Source: Parapristionchus giblindavisi (taxonomy: Eukaryota; Nematoda; Chromadorea; Rhabditida; Diplogasteridae). From it: DNA of 64,000 nucleotides. The position numbers were made by a program, and so were the translations under genes. The stretch covers positions 363,501 to 427,500 of the forward strand of contig CALSFV010000074.1 in assembly GCA_943737045.1 (NCBI GenBank), in the 5' to 3' direction. The notes beneath the pieces were generated by a model that searched no databases, had not been told where the DNA came from, and saw only the letters and a list, made by a program, of their open reading frames with translations. Numbering within the stretch: the stretch's first letter is position 1; each line of letters begins with the position of its first letter. Below are positions 20,008 to 30,600 of this stretch, one piece after another.

Positions 20008-21359
20008 TTAAAATGATTCACGAATTTGTCTACTGAATGCTAATGAGCTGTTGTTGGAAACCAAACTATTCTCGAGTGAGTTCCATTTGTTTACTACTCT
20101 ATTAGTCAAAAAGTTTGAAAAGCGATTTGAGTGGCAACTATGAGGATTGAGTTTTAAATTGTGGCCTCGTGAAATATAGATTGTATTTGAAATGAGAAAA
20201 AGAGAACGGGGATTTAAGTCGATGTGACCGTGCAATATCTTGTGTGTAGTGATGAGGTCATTTTGCTGTCGTCTCGTCTCGAGAGATGGTACTTTGAGGT
20301 ACTGTAGTCGATCGGAATACTGTAGGTAGTTGATTCTGCATTGATTGAATACGATGCGAGTGTATCTGCGAAGAATGTTTTCAATACGTGCTATAAGATT
20401 GTTAGTGTAAGGGCACCAAAGTTCATTACAATACTCAAGCACTGGACGGACATACACGTTAAATAGACGAACGTATAAAGAAGGACTTCGAGATTTGAAG
20501 GATCTATGGATATATGCACATCTTGAGGATGCTTTGTTTACAATGTTATCAATGTGACATTCAAAACTGAGCTTGTTATCATAGGTTACTCCGAGGTCTT
20601 TCACACTTTCGACCACAGGCAACATGCATGAATCAATGTTGAAAGGACAGTTTGGATGTCCAGTACCGATTTGCATAACAACGATGAGGACAGAGTTAGT
20701 CCCCATTTTAGAGACCATTCAAAAATGCGATCGAGAGCTGATTGTAAAAGGACTGGGTTATTGGTAGTGTATACCTTGATATCATCGGCGTATATGGAAG
20801 AATATACATCTGTAGGCAGAATAGAGGGGATGTCATCAATGTAAAGGGAGAATAGTAAGGGTCCAATGCAAGAACCTTGAGGCACGCCACTGGTAACATT
20901 GAATAGATTGGACTTAGCCTCTCCAACAATAACAGATTGAGTACGTGCATTGAGAAAGGACTTAAGCCATCGTAATAAACAACCACTGATGCCGTACTTC
21001 TCACATTAGAAGAGTAAAAGATTAATAGGTATACTATCGAAGGCTCGTGAGAAATCAATAAAAGCACATGAAATGTTCTTTTTCTTATCCAGGCTTTCAT
21101 TCCAATGGGAGAAACTTGAGAGGAGGCAAGAGGTAGTAGAACGTTTGTTGCGGAAGCCATGCTGTTGATCACACAGTAGATTATTTGCGCCTAAGAAAGA
21201 AGTTATATCTTTACATATTAGTCTTTCCATAATTTTGGATAAAGAGCACGTAAGAGAAATGGGACGGTAGTTAGATGCATCGTGTTTTGCGCCCTTCCTT
21301 TTGTAGATTGGTTTGACTATTGCCGTAAGCCATATGCTAGGTGTTTGTGATAGGAGCAA
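20008..21359 (-). mobile_element. CR1-like non-LTR retrotransposon, 5'-truncated, one stop and one frameshift
   Basis: On the minus strand a reverse-transcriptase domain can be followed in order: NYRPISLTCSLSKIMERL, QHGFRNKRSTTSCL, AFIDFSRAFDSIP (first catalytic Asp), GVPQGSCIGPLLFSLYIDDI, IYADDIKVYTT (YADD catalytic pair), then VKDLGVTYDNKLSFECHIDN and the C-terminal VRPVLEYCNELWCP and RRQQNDLITTHKILHG, ending with a stop at 20008. In such elements the enzyme copies its own RNA at a nicked target. Here TAA at 21006-21008 interrupts the frame and a frameshift lies between about 20660 and 20718. The endonuclease domain is missing, and the upstream end runs into a 21-bp minisatellite. It is a dead copy. 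The CR1 group is inferred from motif spacing. Confidence 0.85.
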
Positions 21360-21360
21360 G

Positions 21361-21475
21361 AAACGATGAAATAGTATAGAGAGTGGACGAAATAGTATAG
21401 AGATTGGATGAAATAGTATAGAGAGTGGAGAAATAGTATAGAGAGTGGAAGAAATAGTATAGAGAGTGGAGAGAT
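21361..21475. repeat. About 21-bp minisatellite (GAAATAGTATAGAGAGTGGA)
   Basis: Five tandem copies with small length changes, sitting at the truncated upstream end of the CR1-like element. Confidence 0.9.
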
Positions 21476-21917
21476 GCCTAGTGTTTTGTTGGAAACTACG
21501 TGAATTGGTGTAGTTGCATTGATGTATAATTTGGTAGGGGCGATCATTTCAATTTATAACCAAGGTTCCTGAAACACATGTTAATATAACTGCTTGATAT
21601 TTTTTGTTTGATCTTTCATCTCACTTATTTTCATTCACAGATATTCTTCCTCCAATCAATCAATAAATTTATTTATATCAAGCAAAATACTGGAATGAAG
21701 GGATTCGAGTGATTAGCAATGGGTTGTGCTGGATGATTTTATGAGGAAACTATCTAAACTAATCGGTTGAATAGGGTATAATGACTATGAGTTATCTCCA
21801 TAGTGTGGCCATTCTCCACATAAAAAATAAACTAATCGATTGAGTGATATGGACTCACATCTAACGATCTCCTCTAAAAGTGGAGGGTATACTATGTATG
21901 ATATTGTTCACTATCAG
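21476..21917. other. No gene recognised; contains the acceptor of the Ku70 exon
   Basis: AT-rich sequence with TTCATTCACAG near 21641, a possible but unsupported acceptor. CTATCAG at 21911-21917 is the acceptor for the next exon. No further Ku70 exons could be found here. Confidence 0.4.
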
Positions 21918-22749
21918 AGCCATACTTCTCGAATGATCGTGGACTCGTCCGAGTGGAGAAACAATTGAATGCACTTCAAGAGGCATTCGGTGATCTATCA
22001 CAAGGAACAACCAAGGCCAAAGGGGGCGGAGCCAAACGAGGAGCTAAATTGGATGATGATGGTGAGGAATTGATCTTTGATCTTTGGCTTATTTGATCTT
22101 TGATCTTTGGCTTATTGATCTTTGATCTTTGGTTTATTTTATCCTTGAAGATACCTCTCATCTCAAGCGCGGGCTAAGAATGACGGCGCAGTGGATTTGG
22201 AAGAATTGGCGAAGAAGGGAAAGGTACGGTAATCGATCGATGTACATTAACGCAATAGATGCAGTAATCCAAATCGATTGGTGTGCTCTTTGAGAATTAT
22301 CATACGCCAAGCTGGTTTTACTCTCCGCAGTGGCAATACTCTCTCGCAGACAAACAAAGCGAGAGAGTATGGCTAGAGAGGAGAGTTTCAAATTAGCTGT
22401 GCCGTCAACCATACAAAGACAACTCTAAAATGACCGTTACCGTATTTTCTTAGAAAGAGTGATTACAAGTTGGTTGTGTAATAAATTTTTTTTAAATCAG
22501 AATTGTTTAAAATCTAAAGACGACCAGTGTTTCGGCCCTGTTGCCACATACCCCCAATAGGTCTGTCATCCATACAGATACAGTAGTATTTATTGATTTA
22601 TTGATTATTGTTTATGGGACCATCTTCAGCTTTCATCACTCACTGTGGCCGTTCTTCGAGAATCTGCAATCACTGCCGACATCACACTAACCTCTGCCAA
22701 GAACAAGGACGACATTATAGCGGCGATCAATAAGCATTATGGTGTATGA
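21918..22749 (+). CDS. cku-70: Ku70 (XRCC6), last three exons with the C-terminal SAP domain
   Basis: Exons 21918-22061, 22168-22223 and 22630-22749 (TGA 22747-22749) join in phase. The first encodes VRVEKQLNALQEAFGDL, matching the helical arm region of Ku70, then a basic linker. The other two encode DLEELAKKGK, SLTVAVLRESAI and KNKDDIIAAINKHYGV, which align with the SAP DNA-binding domain ending Ku70 (human [20 protein letters not shown]... and LLEALTKHF). Ku70 pairs with Ku80, encircles broken DNA ends in non-homologous end joining, and also acts at telomeres. The N-terminal vWA and beta-barrel domains are absent: upstream are about 440 bp without exons, then a CR1-like element. The last intron carries dispersed repeats. 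It is either a gene with a large repeat-filled intron or a truncated copy; the open frame and good splice sites do not decide. Confidence 0.7.
22062..22167 (+). repeat. Ku70 intron built of TGATCTTTGATCTTTGG repeats
   Basis: Starts with donor GTGAGG, then TTGATCTTTGATCTTTGGCT three times, and ends at acceptor CATCTCAAG (22159-22167). The reading phase selects this acceptor over CCTTGAAG 17 bp upstream. Confidence 0.65.
22385..22550. repeat. Dispersed repeat, copy 1 (partner 24728-24909)
   Basis: About 166 bp, from GTTTCAAATTAGCTGTGCC to TTGCCACATA. It is almost identical to 24728-24909; the main difference is a short insertion in copy 2. One copy lies in the Ku70 intron, the other in the SPCA fragment intron. 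The element type is unknown. Confidence 0.9.
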
Positions 22750-23689
22750 GGCTACCGTAATCTGGTGTAATGACGTTTGATCTACTGTTATCGATTGATG
22801 ATGTTATTTTCCTACTGTTGAAAAGTGTACTGAATTTTATTCTTCTGGTGATCTACTACGGCCTGTGACATTCGATTAGTGTACATTTATGTATTCTGCT
22901 TTATCGCATATTCCGTACTGTAACTTATGCTATGATCTTGATCTTTGATTTTTTGAAAGTATTGTTTATGCTATTGTAATCTTTTTATGAGTTCTATATA
23001 ACTTTTACTCTTTGAAGTTCTGTAAACTGTTGTATGATTTGTTAATAAATATTCATTATTTCTAAACACTATCCGAGAAGAAAAAATACGGCAAAATAAA
23101 TAGTTTACATTGCTGTCTTATAATTAAGCAAAGAATGACGAATACAATAATTCGGTGTTCAAATACAGGAGAAAACCTTCAGAATTGCACTACAAATCAT
23201 TTTGCTATTGCTATCTCATCAAATTCAAAATTTAAGACAATTCTGTATATTATTTATTTCGTTGATGAAAATAGGATAATGAAAACGGAAATGAGAATGA
23301 AACGTGACCAAAATATTCTTCTTGAATCTCCCACGATCAAAGGACATTGGAGTAACGAAGAAAGTCGTTACTCCAAAAGTAAGTTTAGCATGAAAGGATG
23401 TATGTACTTATTGAAACTATGGATAACGAGACCCGGATAGACGCCACGTTTTAGTCTATTATTAAGATATCCATGTCAACTGTTTACTCTTAAGTTGTTG
23501 TTATAAATTCGCAATGCAAACAACGATGGAATTAGCATGGAGCAAGACAGTTGTTGTAGCCATGGGCTGTGCCATAAGTCTTCTTGAATTTGATAGTGCT
23601 GTGTTCGCTCTTTAGTTTCTCGCTTCGTTTTGAACGGAGCTCTCTGTGCTGGTGCAGATCACTAACTAGTGTCCCCCTCTACATAGCCC
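22750..23689. other. No gene recognised; contains a perfect hairpin
   Basis: AT-rich. A 101-codon frame at 23135-23440 has no recognisable motif. A perfect 12-bp stem with a 6-nt loop lies at 23347-23376 (TTGGAGTAACGA / TCGTTACTCCAA). Confidence 0.4.
23347..23376. other. Perfect 12-bp inverted repeat, loop AGAAAG
   Basis: TTGGAGTAACGA, then AGAAAG, then TCGTTACTCCAA. No transcription unit is known around it. Confidence 0.85.
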
Positions 23690-23870
23690 ATATAACGTTC
23701 GATTCAGACACAATCGTTCGGAATGGAGAGAATTTATGGCGACCCAGCCACGAAACACCCACAAAAAGCTGATAAAGTTGATTCAATGTCAATGTCAAAT
23801 GCACTCGTGGTGTCGAGGGAAAGAGGTGCTTCTCGAAAAACATCGGGCGGGTGTTTAATAAATATCAGAA
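23690..23870 (+). mobile_element. 3' end of an RTE-like retrotransposon (short copy)
   Basis: It matches 26180-26340 closely: CGTTCGGAATGGAGAGAATT, then GCGACCCAGCYACGAAACAC and CACTCGTGGTGTCGAGGGAA. Only the last part of the reverse-transcriptase frame and the tail are present, which fits the 5' truncation usual for these elements. Confidence 0.7.
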
Positions 23871-24164
23871 CGATCTGACAACTTTTGTATATTTTTGTAT
23901 TTTGGCGCTGGCGCCGGCGCCCTGGAGACCATTTGGCACTTGTTTTATCAATGTCCGATCAATTTGACAACTTTTTGTACAATTTGGAATTTTCGCCGAC
24001 ATTATGGCCCCCTGGCGTCCGTCGGTAGCGTGCCCGAGTACCGCAAGCGTTATTGCAGAAAGTTTGGGAGTCGCGGGAGTCATTGGGACAAATTTGGCAC
24101 CGAGCCAACTATCCCTGGCACCATATCAACTCTTACAATTAGGCTTATTCTTGGCACCGTGCTT

Positions 24165-24290
24165 ATGAGGAGAGGCGGGTGCGCAGTCTGGGGAGAGGGG
24201 CGAGTGGAGTAGAGGGAGAAGGAGGGGAGGGATTGGTGGAGGAGAGGAAGAGCGAGAATGAAGAAGGGGGAGAGGGAGAGATGATTTTTA
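24165..24290 (+). repeat. Polypurine (GA-rich) stretch
   Basis: About 125 bp almost without pyrimidines, with GGGAGAGG and GGAGGGG steps. It could form triplex or other non-B DNA; no gene is attached to it. Confidence 0.8.
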
Positions 24291-24482
24291 TCTCTATCGA
24301 AATAATAGTTTAGTAAATTTTTTTCAATATTTGATCTTTGATATCATTCAGATGTCAGCCGATAACTAGATCACTCCCCGTGACACCACAATGACCTTCA
24401 CTTGCTTCGTCGTCTATGATATGTGGACCGCGCTCTCGTGTCGATCCGCGACCAAGTCCATTTGGGAAATTGGACTGCTGAC

Positions 24483-24726
24483 GTACGGTAGTTGATCTTT
24501 GATCTTTGCTGAGGTACGGTAGTTGATCTTTAATCTTTGCTGAGGTACGGTAGTTGATCTTTGATCTTTGCTGAGGTACGGTAGTTGATCTTTGATCTTT
24601 GCTGAGGTACGGTAGCTGATCTTTGATCTTTGCTGATGTACTGTAGTTGATCTTTTATCTTTGCTGAGGTATGGTAGTTGATCTTTGATCTTTGCTGAGG
24701 TACGGTAGTTGATCTTTGATCTTTGC
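24483..24726 (+). repeat. 31-bp minisatellite whose unit is an intron start (GTACGGTAGTTGATCTTTG)
   Basis: Eight units start at 24483, 24514, 24545, 24576, 24607, 24638, 24669 and 24700. Each reads GAG/GTACGGTAG followed by TTGATCTTTGATCTTTGCT. The first unit is the 5' splice site of the SPCA exon. Confidence 0.95.
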
Positions 24727-24727
24727 A

Positions 24728-24909
24728 GTTTCAAATTAGCTGTGCCGCCAACCATACAAAGACAACTCTAAAATGACCGTTACCGTATTTTCTTAGAAAG
24801 AGTGAGATAAAAAAAGAGTGATTACAAGTTGGTTGTGTAATAAATTTTTTTTAAATCAGAATTGTTTAAAATCTATAGGCGACCAGTGTTTCGGCCTTGT
24901 TGCCACATA
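24728..24909. repeat. Dispersed repeat, copy 2 (partner 22385-22550)
   Basis: Same element as in the Ku70 intron, with an extra AGATAAAAAAAGAGTG-type insertion near 24803-24818. Confidence 0.9.
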
Positions 24910-25068
24910 TCTTTGATCTCATGGACATATTTGATCTTTGATCTTTCAGATCTCGTCTTCCTGACCGCTCTCTCATCAACCGTGATCATCTTCAACGAAG
25001 GACGCAAATTGTATGAGCGACGTGCGGCCAACTTTATCCTTCATCCCAAATCCGTCAATCATTTGTAG

Positions 25069-25924
25069 TCTGCTCTTGATCTTTAGACTTTGATCTTTGA
25101 TCCTTTGACCTTGATGTTCGATCCATGATTGCGCGTCCGTCCCTTGATCCGTTAAATAGGTTATACCTCTATGATCTCTATATCTTGTGCTAGTCAGATA
25201 CAATGAATATTTATTTATATATTTCTGTCATTTATCGATAAATAATCATGATTAACCGTAGTCTTGATACCGTAGTCATATCGCACCACCTCCCACACCC
25301 ACCGTCCATGTATACTGTATAGAGTAGCTAATTTATTTTCATTGTATTAATTTATATTCATTGATGATGATTTTTTCGTATCGATTACCGTCTCTCTTCA
25401 ATGTACATAAACAATACCGGTTACTGTACTTTTGGGCAATCATGATTTATCGATTGATTACTCGACTTTTGATCATCCCCGTTTCTCTCCACTCTAGTTT
25501 CGCTCCGTTGTTGATGATTGTATGCCGTTGATGAATCATAGCAGAAACGCGATCGATAATTCCAGTGAATCAATCAATATAGATTTTATTGATTGATTAC
25601 TCCATTTTAGAATGAGCATATCTTTCTCTTTTCGAACTAATTTTTCGATAATTCAGTTAGATTTTGATTTTTCCCCTACAGATCATCGGTTGTACTCAGA
25701 GTTTTATGAAAAAAGATAAATATATTTATGCATTTATGGATTGTAAAAAAAAGAAAAAAAACCGTTTTATTGTCCATCTTTCAGATAAAACGGATAAATA
25801 TTCGTGCACAACATGATCATGATTAATGACGAAATGAATTCATTAACGGCGCCGAAACATGGTACCTCAGTAAGCGTGAAAAGCAAAGGCTGTCAGAGCC
25901 CAGAGTAGACTCGAACGTAAAACT
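25069..25924. other. Intergenic, AT-rich; no gene recognised
   Basis: Contains scattered TGATCTTTGATC words just after the SPCA stop, ATTGATTGATT words, and a run of A/AAAG at 25745-25760. A possible inverted match (TAAAACGGATAAA against ACCGTTTTA) lies near 25760-25800. Confidence 0.4.
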
Positions 25925-26345
25925 CTCGGGGTTTCAATACTAGACCGAAAGTCTAATGAGCAAATCCGTGACATTACAAATTTCAAGGACGTTGTTAGGG
26001 AAGCGGAGAGACGGAGGTGGTTGTGGGTGGAGAGACTCTCGAGATTGCGTTACGATCGGTGGCGTTACGATCGGTGAATGTGCTCAATTTGGACCCCCAG
26101 TTGCAAGAGGAAACAAGATAGCCCCGTTAAGCGATGGAGAGATGATTTCGCGAAGGCAGCTGGTCCACAGTTTTTGCAAATGGCGAGACACAGTCGTTCG
26201 GAATGGAGAGAATTTACGGCGACCCAGCTACGAAACACCCACAAAAAGCTGATAAAGTTGATTCAATGTCATTGTCAAATGCACTCGTGGTGTCGAGGGA
26301 AAGAGGTGCAACGAAAAACATCGGGCGGGTTCGAACCGCGGCCCG
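25925..26345 (+). mobile_element. RTE-like non-LTR retrotransposon, C-terminal remnant with stop
   Basis: The frame reads SNEQIRDITNFKDVVREAER, RRWLWVERLSRLRYDRW, a TGA stop (near 26077), then KRWRDDFAKAAGPQFLQMAR and SRSEWREFTATQLRN. The pattern DRW...W.P...GRP/SPVKRWRDDF...W is typical of the C-terminal end of RTE-type reverse transcriptases in nematodes. It is 5'-truncated and contains at least one stop, so it is dead. Its 3' end matches the shorter copy at 23690-23870. Confidence 0.7.
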
Positions 26346-26765
26346 CCCCAAAATTTTTGTTGATTTTTAATGGCTTTGAGAATGTAATCCAAGGAAGCTT
26401 TTTGATGCCAGGAATGATGAAACAGGTTGTTTAGAGTCATTATTATCGATTTTTCTACAATCGTTCTTCTGGCAGAGACTGGCCTTGCCTAACAAGGGGA
26501 TGGTCGCCCGGAGCCGTATTTTAGGTGAAAACCGGCTCTCGAGTTTTTCGCACATTTTGGCGCTTAACTTGGTTTAAAGTATAACAAAAATTTAAAGTTT
26601 ATGTACACAATGATCACAAGACATGGGGCAGTCTAATTTGTATTTTTCTCGATTTTTCCCGGTCACGCGCAGCCGGGAAATTCCGCCCAAATTTGAGAGA
26701 GAGCAAAAAAAGGCGAAAACCAAAATACCGAAATATAATAACTCTAAAAATCGGGCGCTTGTTCC
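26346..26765. other. Left flank of the satellite array; no gene recognised
   Basis: Unique-looking sequence with a short hairpin (TCCCGG...CCGGGA at 26656-26677). The switch to satellite occurs within CGATTGCGGCG at 26766. Confidence 0.5.
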
Positions 26766-27607
26766 GCGATTGCGGCGTTATCTGTCGATTTCGCGTTACA
26801 AATGAGCGGTTGTGACTTTATATGAGTTCAGCTTGTCTTGAGCTAATTTTCAGGTGTCAAATTAAATTGTAAACGTACGAATAAAGATACACCGATTCGC
26901 TCTGGTCGTACAGAGACGCAATGGATAGAGTACGCCTCCCTCTCGTTCCCCCTCCCTTTCCCTATCCCCATGCATAGATAGTCTAGACCGTAACTTGCTT
27001 GAGCCTGGATCAAATGGCATACTTTTTTCAGCCACAAATATGTATTTTGGTATGACGAATTTAGTGAACACAGTTTTATAGAGCGCACGCAACGCTGAAC
27101 TAGTCACACTGGCAATTTTGGCCTATTTTTTTCTATTTTCACAATAAAAAATCAATTTAAAATGCGATCAGGGAAATTTTAAAGTATAAATTCAGTATTC
27201 GGCGTAGGCTAGACGGGTTAGGTGGCGTTGGTCGCCGTCGCGGCGGTAGGGGAGGTGTGTATGTGTCTTTTGTATATGTGAGTGAAGAGCGATTCCCCCT
27301 CCTCCTCCTCTTCTCTCTCTCTCCCTCTATATCCATCTCTCACTATAACCATATCTCGGATTTACAATAAAAATATTTATGAAAAAAATTGAGCTATATC
27401 AAATAGTAGAGCATGTCCAGTCTCACCAGCAACCACAGTCACGAAAAAGTGAGAAACGGCCACAGGTATGGCCATTTCCCGCTCGAATTAGCTCCTGAAA
27501 ATTCGCACTTTTGCCTGTACAGCATAGCGGACGTTGCGAGGCGTCGATCGCGCGCTTCCGCAGCTCGAACGGATAAGTTTGAAGCAAGTTGTGGTGATTT
27601 AAGTGCG
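26766..27607 (+). repeat. Edge unit of the satellite, most divergent copy
   Basis: It differs from the consensus at several sites not shared by inner units: GTCGTACAG instead of GTCGAACAG, AAATGGCATAC instead of AAATCGCATAC, GTATTTTGG instead of GTAATTTGG, CACAATAAA instead of CACGATAAA, TGTATATG instead of TGTGTATG. Its (CT)n tract is the shortest. Confidence 0.9.
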
Positions 27608-27611
27608 AATT
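27500..27611 (+). other. Possible 112-nt stem-loop present in every satellite unit (first example)
   Basis: The outer stem is AATTCGCACTT (27500-27510) with AAGTGCGAATT (27601-27611), 11 perfect pairs. A second stem pairs GTTGCGAG with CTCGAAC (one bulge) around a GC-rich loop with CGATCGCGCGC. The single common variant (TTGCCTG or TTACCTG) lies just inside the outer stem. No promoter or terminator for RNA polymerase III is evident. Confidence 0.5.
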
Positions 27612-30600
27612 GTAACGATTGCGGCGTTATCTGTCGATTTCGCGTTACAAATGAGCGGTTGTGACTTTATATGAGTTCAGCTTGTCTTGAGCTAATTTTC
27701 AGGTGTCAAATTAAATTGTAAACGTACGAATAAAGATACACCGATTCGCTCTGGTCGAACAGAGACGCAATGGATAGAGTACGCCTCCCTCTCGTTCCCC
27801 CTCCCTTTCCCTATCCCCATGCATAGATAGTCTAGACCGTAACTTGCTTGAGCCTGGATCAAATCGCATACTTTTTTCAGCCACAAATATGTAATTTGGT
27901 ATGACGAATTTAGTGAACACAGTTTTATAGAGCGCACGCAACGCTGAACTAGTCACACTGGCAATTTTGGCCTATTTTTTTCTATTTTCACGATAAAAAA
28001 ATCAATTTAAAATGCGATCAGGGAAATTTTAAAGTATAAATTCAGTATTCGGCGTAGGCTAGACGGGTTAGGTGGCGTTGGTCGCCGTCGCGGCGGTAGG
28101 GGAGGTGTGTATGTGTCTTTTGTGTATGTGAGTGAAGAGCGATTCCCCCTCCTCCTCCTCTTCTCTCTCTCTCCCTCTCTCTATATCCATCTCTCACTAT
28201 AACCATATCTCGGATTTACAATAAAAATATTTATGAAAAAAATTGAGCTATATCAAATAGTAGAGCATGTCCAGTCTCACCAGCAACCACAGTCACGAAA
28301 AAGTGAGAAACGGCCACAGGTATGGCCATTTCCCGCTCGAATTAGCTCCTGAAAATTCGCACTTTTGCCTGTACAGCATAGCGGACGTTGCGAGGCGTCG
28401 ATCGCGCGCTTCCGCAGCTCGAACGGATAAGTTTGAAGCAAGTTGTGGTGATTTAAGTGCGAATTGTAACGATTGCGGCGTTATCTGTCGATTTCGCGTT
28501 ACAAATGAGCGGTTGTGACTTTATATGAGTTCAGCTTGTCTTGAGCTAATTTTCAGGTGTCAAATTAAATTGTAAACGTACGAATAAAGATACACCGATT
28601 CGCTCTGGTCGAACAGAGACGCAATGGATAGAGTACGCCTCCCTCTCGTTCCCCCTCCCTTTCCCTATCCCCATGCATAGATAGTCTAGACCGTAACTTG
28701 CTTGAGCCTGGATCAAATCGCATACTTTTTTCAGCCACAAATATGTAATTTGGTATGACGAATTTAGTGAACACAGTTTTATAGAGCGCACGCAACGCTG
28801 AACTAGTCACACTGGCAATTTTGGCCTATTTTTTTCTATTTTCACGATAAAAAAATCAATTTAAAATGCGATCAGGGAAATTTTAAAGTATAAATTCAGT
28901 ATTCGGCGTAGGCTAGACGGGTTAGGTGGCGTTGGTCGCCGTCGCGGCGGTAGGGGAGGTGTGTATGTGTCTTTTGTGTATGTGAGTGAAGAGCGATTCC
29001 CCCCTCCTCCTCCTCTTCTCTCTCTCTCCCTCTCTCTATATCCATCTCTCACTATAACCATATCTCGGATTTACAATAAAAATATTTATGAAAAAAATTG
29101 AGCTATATCAAATAGTAGAGCATGTCCAGTCTCACCAGCAACCACAGTCACGAAAAAGTGAGAAACGGCCACAGGTATGGCCATTTCCCGCTCGAATTAG
29201 CTCCTGAAAATTCGCACTTTTACCTGTACAGCATAGCGGACGTTGCGAGGCGTCGATCGCGCGCTTCCGCAGCTCGAACGGATAAGTTTGAAGCAAGTTG
29301 TGGTGATTTAAGTGCGAATTGTAACGATTGCGGCGTTATCTGTCGATTTCGCGTTACAAATGAGCGGTTGTGACTTTATATGAGTTCAGCTTGTCTTGAG
29401 CTAATTTTCAGGTGTCAAATTAAATTGTAAACGTACGAATAAAGATACACCGATTCGCTCTGGTCGAACAGAGACGCAATGGATAGAGTACGCCTCCCTC
29501 TCGTTCCCCCTCCCTTTCCCTATCCCCATGCATAGATAGTCTAGACCGTAACTTGCTTGAGCCTGGATCAAATCGCATACTTTTTTCAGCCACAAATATG
29601 TAATTTGGTATGACGAATTTAGTGAACACAGTTTTATAGAGCGCACGCAACGCTGAACTAGTCACACTGGCAATTTTGGCCTATTTTTTTCTATTTTCAC
29701 GATAAAAAAATCAATTTAAAATGCGATCAGGGAAATTTTAAAGTATAAATTCAGTATTCGGCGTAGGCTAGACGGGTTAGGTGGCGTTGGTCGCCGTCGC
29801 GGCGGTAGGGGAGGTGTGTATGTGTCTTTTGTGTATGTGAGTGAAGAGCGATTCCCCCCTCCTCCTCCTCTTCTCTCTCTCTCTCTCTCTCTATATCCAT
29901 CTCTCACTATAACCATATCTCGGATTTACAATAAAAAATATTTATGAAAAAAATTGAGCTATATCAAATAGTAGAGCATGTCCAGTCTCACCAGCAACCA
30001 CAGTCACGAAAAAGTGAGAAACGGCCACAGGTATGGCCATTTCCCGCTCGAATTAGCTCCTGAAAATTCGCACTTTTGCCTGTACAGCATAGCGGACGTT
30101 GCGAGGCGTCGATCGCGCGCTTCCGCAGCTCGAACGGATAAGTTTGAAGCAAGTTGTGGTGATTTAAGTGCGAATTGTAACGATTGCGGCGTTATCTGTC
30201 GATTTCGCGTTACAAATGAGCGGTTGTGACTTTATATGAGTTCAGCTTGTCTTGAGCTAATTTTCAGGTGTCAAATTAAATTGTAAACGTACGAATAAAG
30301 ATACACCGATTCGCTCTGGTCGAACAGAGACGCAATGGATAGAGTACGCCTCCCTCTCGTTCCCCCTCCCTTTCCCTATCCCCATGCATAGATAGTCTAG
30401 ACCGTAACTTGCTTGAGCCTGGATCAAATCGCATACTTTTTTCAGCCACAAATATGTAATTTGGTATGACGAATTTAGTGAACACAGTTTTATAGAGCGC
30501 ACGCAACGCTGAACTAGTCACACTGGCAATTTTGGCCTATTTTTTTCTATTTTCACGATAAAAAAATCAATTTAAAATGCGATCAGGGAAATTTTAAAGT

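Larger units (their letters stand above)
24352..25068 (+). pseudogene. pmr-1: SPCA-type Ca2+/Mn2+ ATPase (PMR1), broken C-terminal fragment
   Basis: Exon 24352-24482 encodes MSADN, a TAG stop (24367-24369), then [19 protein letters not shown] and [14 protein letters not shown]. The exon starting at 24951 after TTTCAG encodes DLVFLTALSSTVIIFNEGRK and LYERRAANF, ending with TAG at 25066-25068. These are the signature of the last membrane segments of Golgi SPCA pumps (ATP2C1/PMR1), which load Ca2+ and Mn2+ into the Golgi. The exon between them, normally carrying NRMFC...QTE and one to two membrane helices, is missing, and the two remaining exons are out of phase with each other. In its place are a 31-bp minisatellite and a dispersed repeat. 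The stop and the lost exon make it a pseudogene. The upstream catalytic domains (DKTGT) are absent. Confidence 0.75.

Noticed and set aside
23879..24212. Plus- and minus-strand frames around the GGCGCCGGCGCC palindrome
   Set aside because: No splice sites or motifs; probably retrotransposon tail and intergenic sequence.
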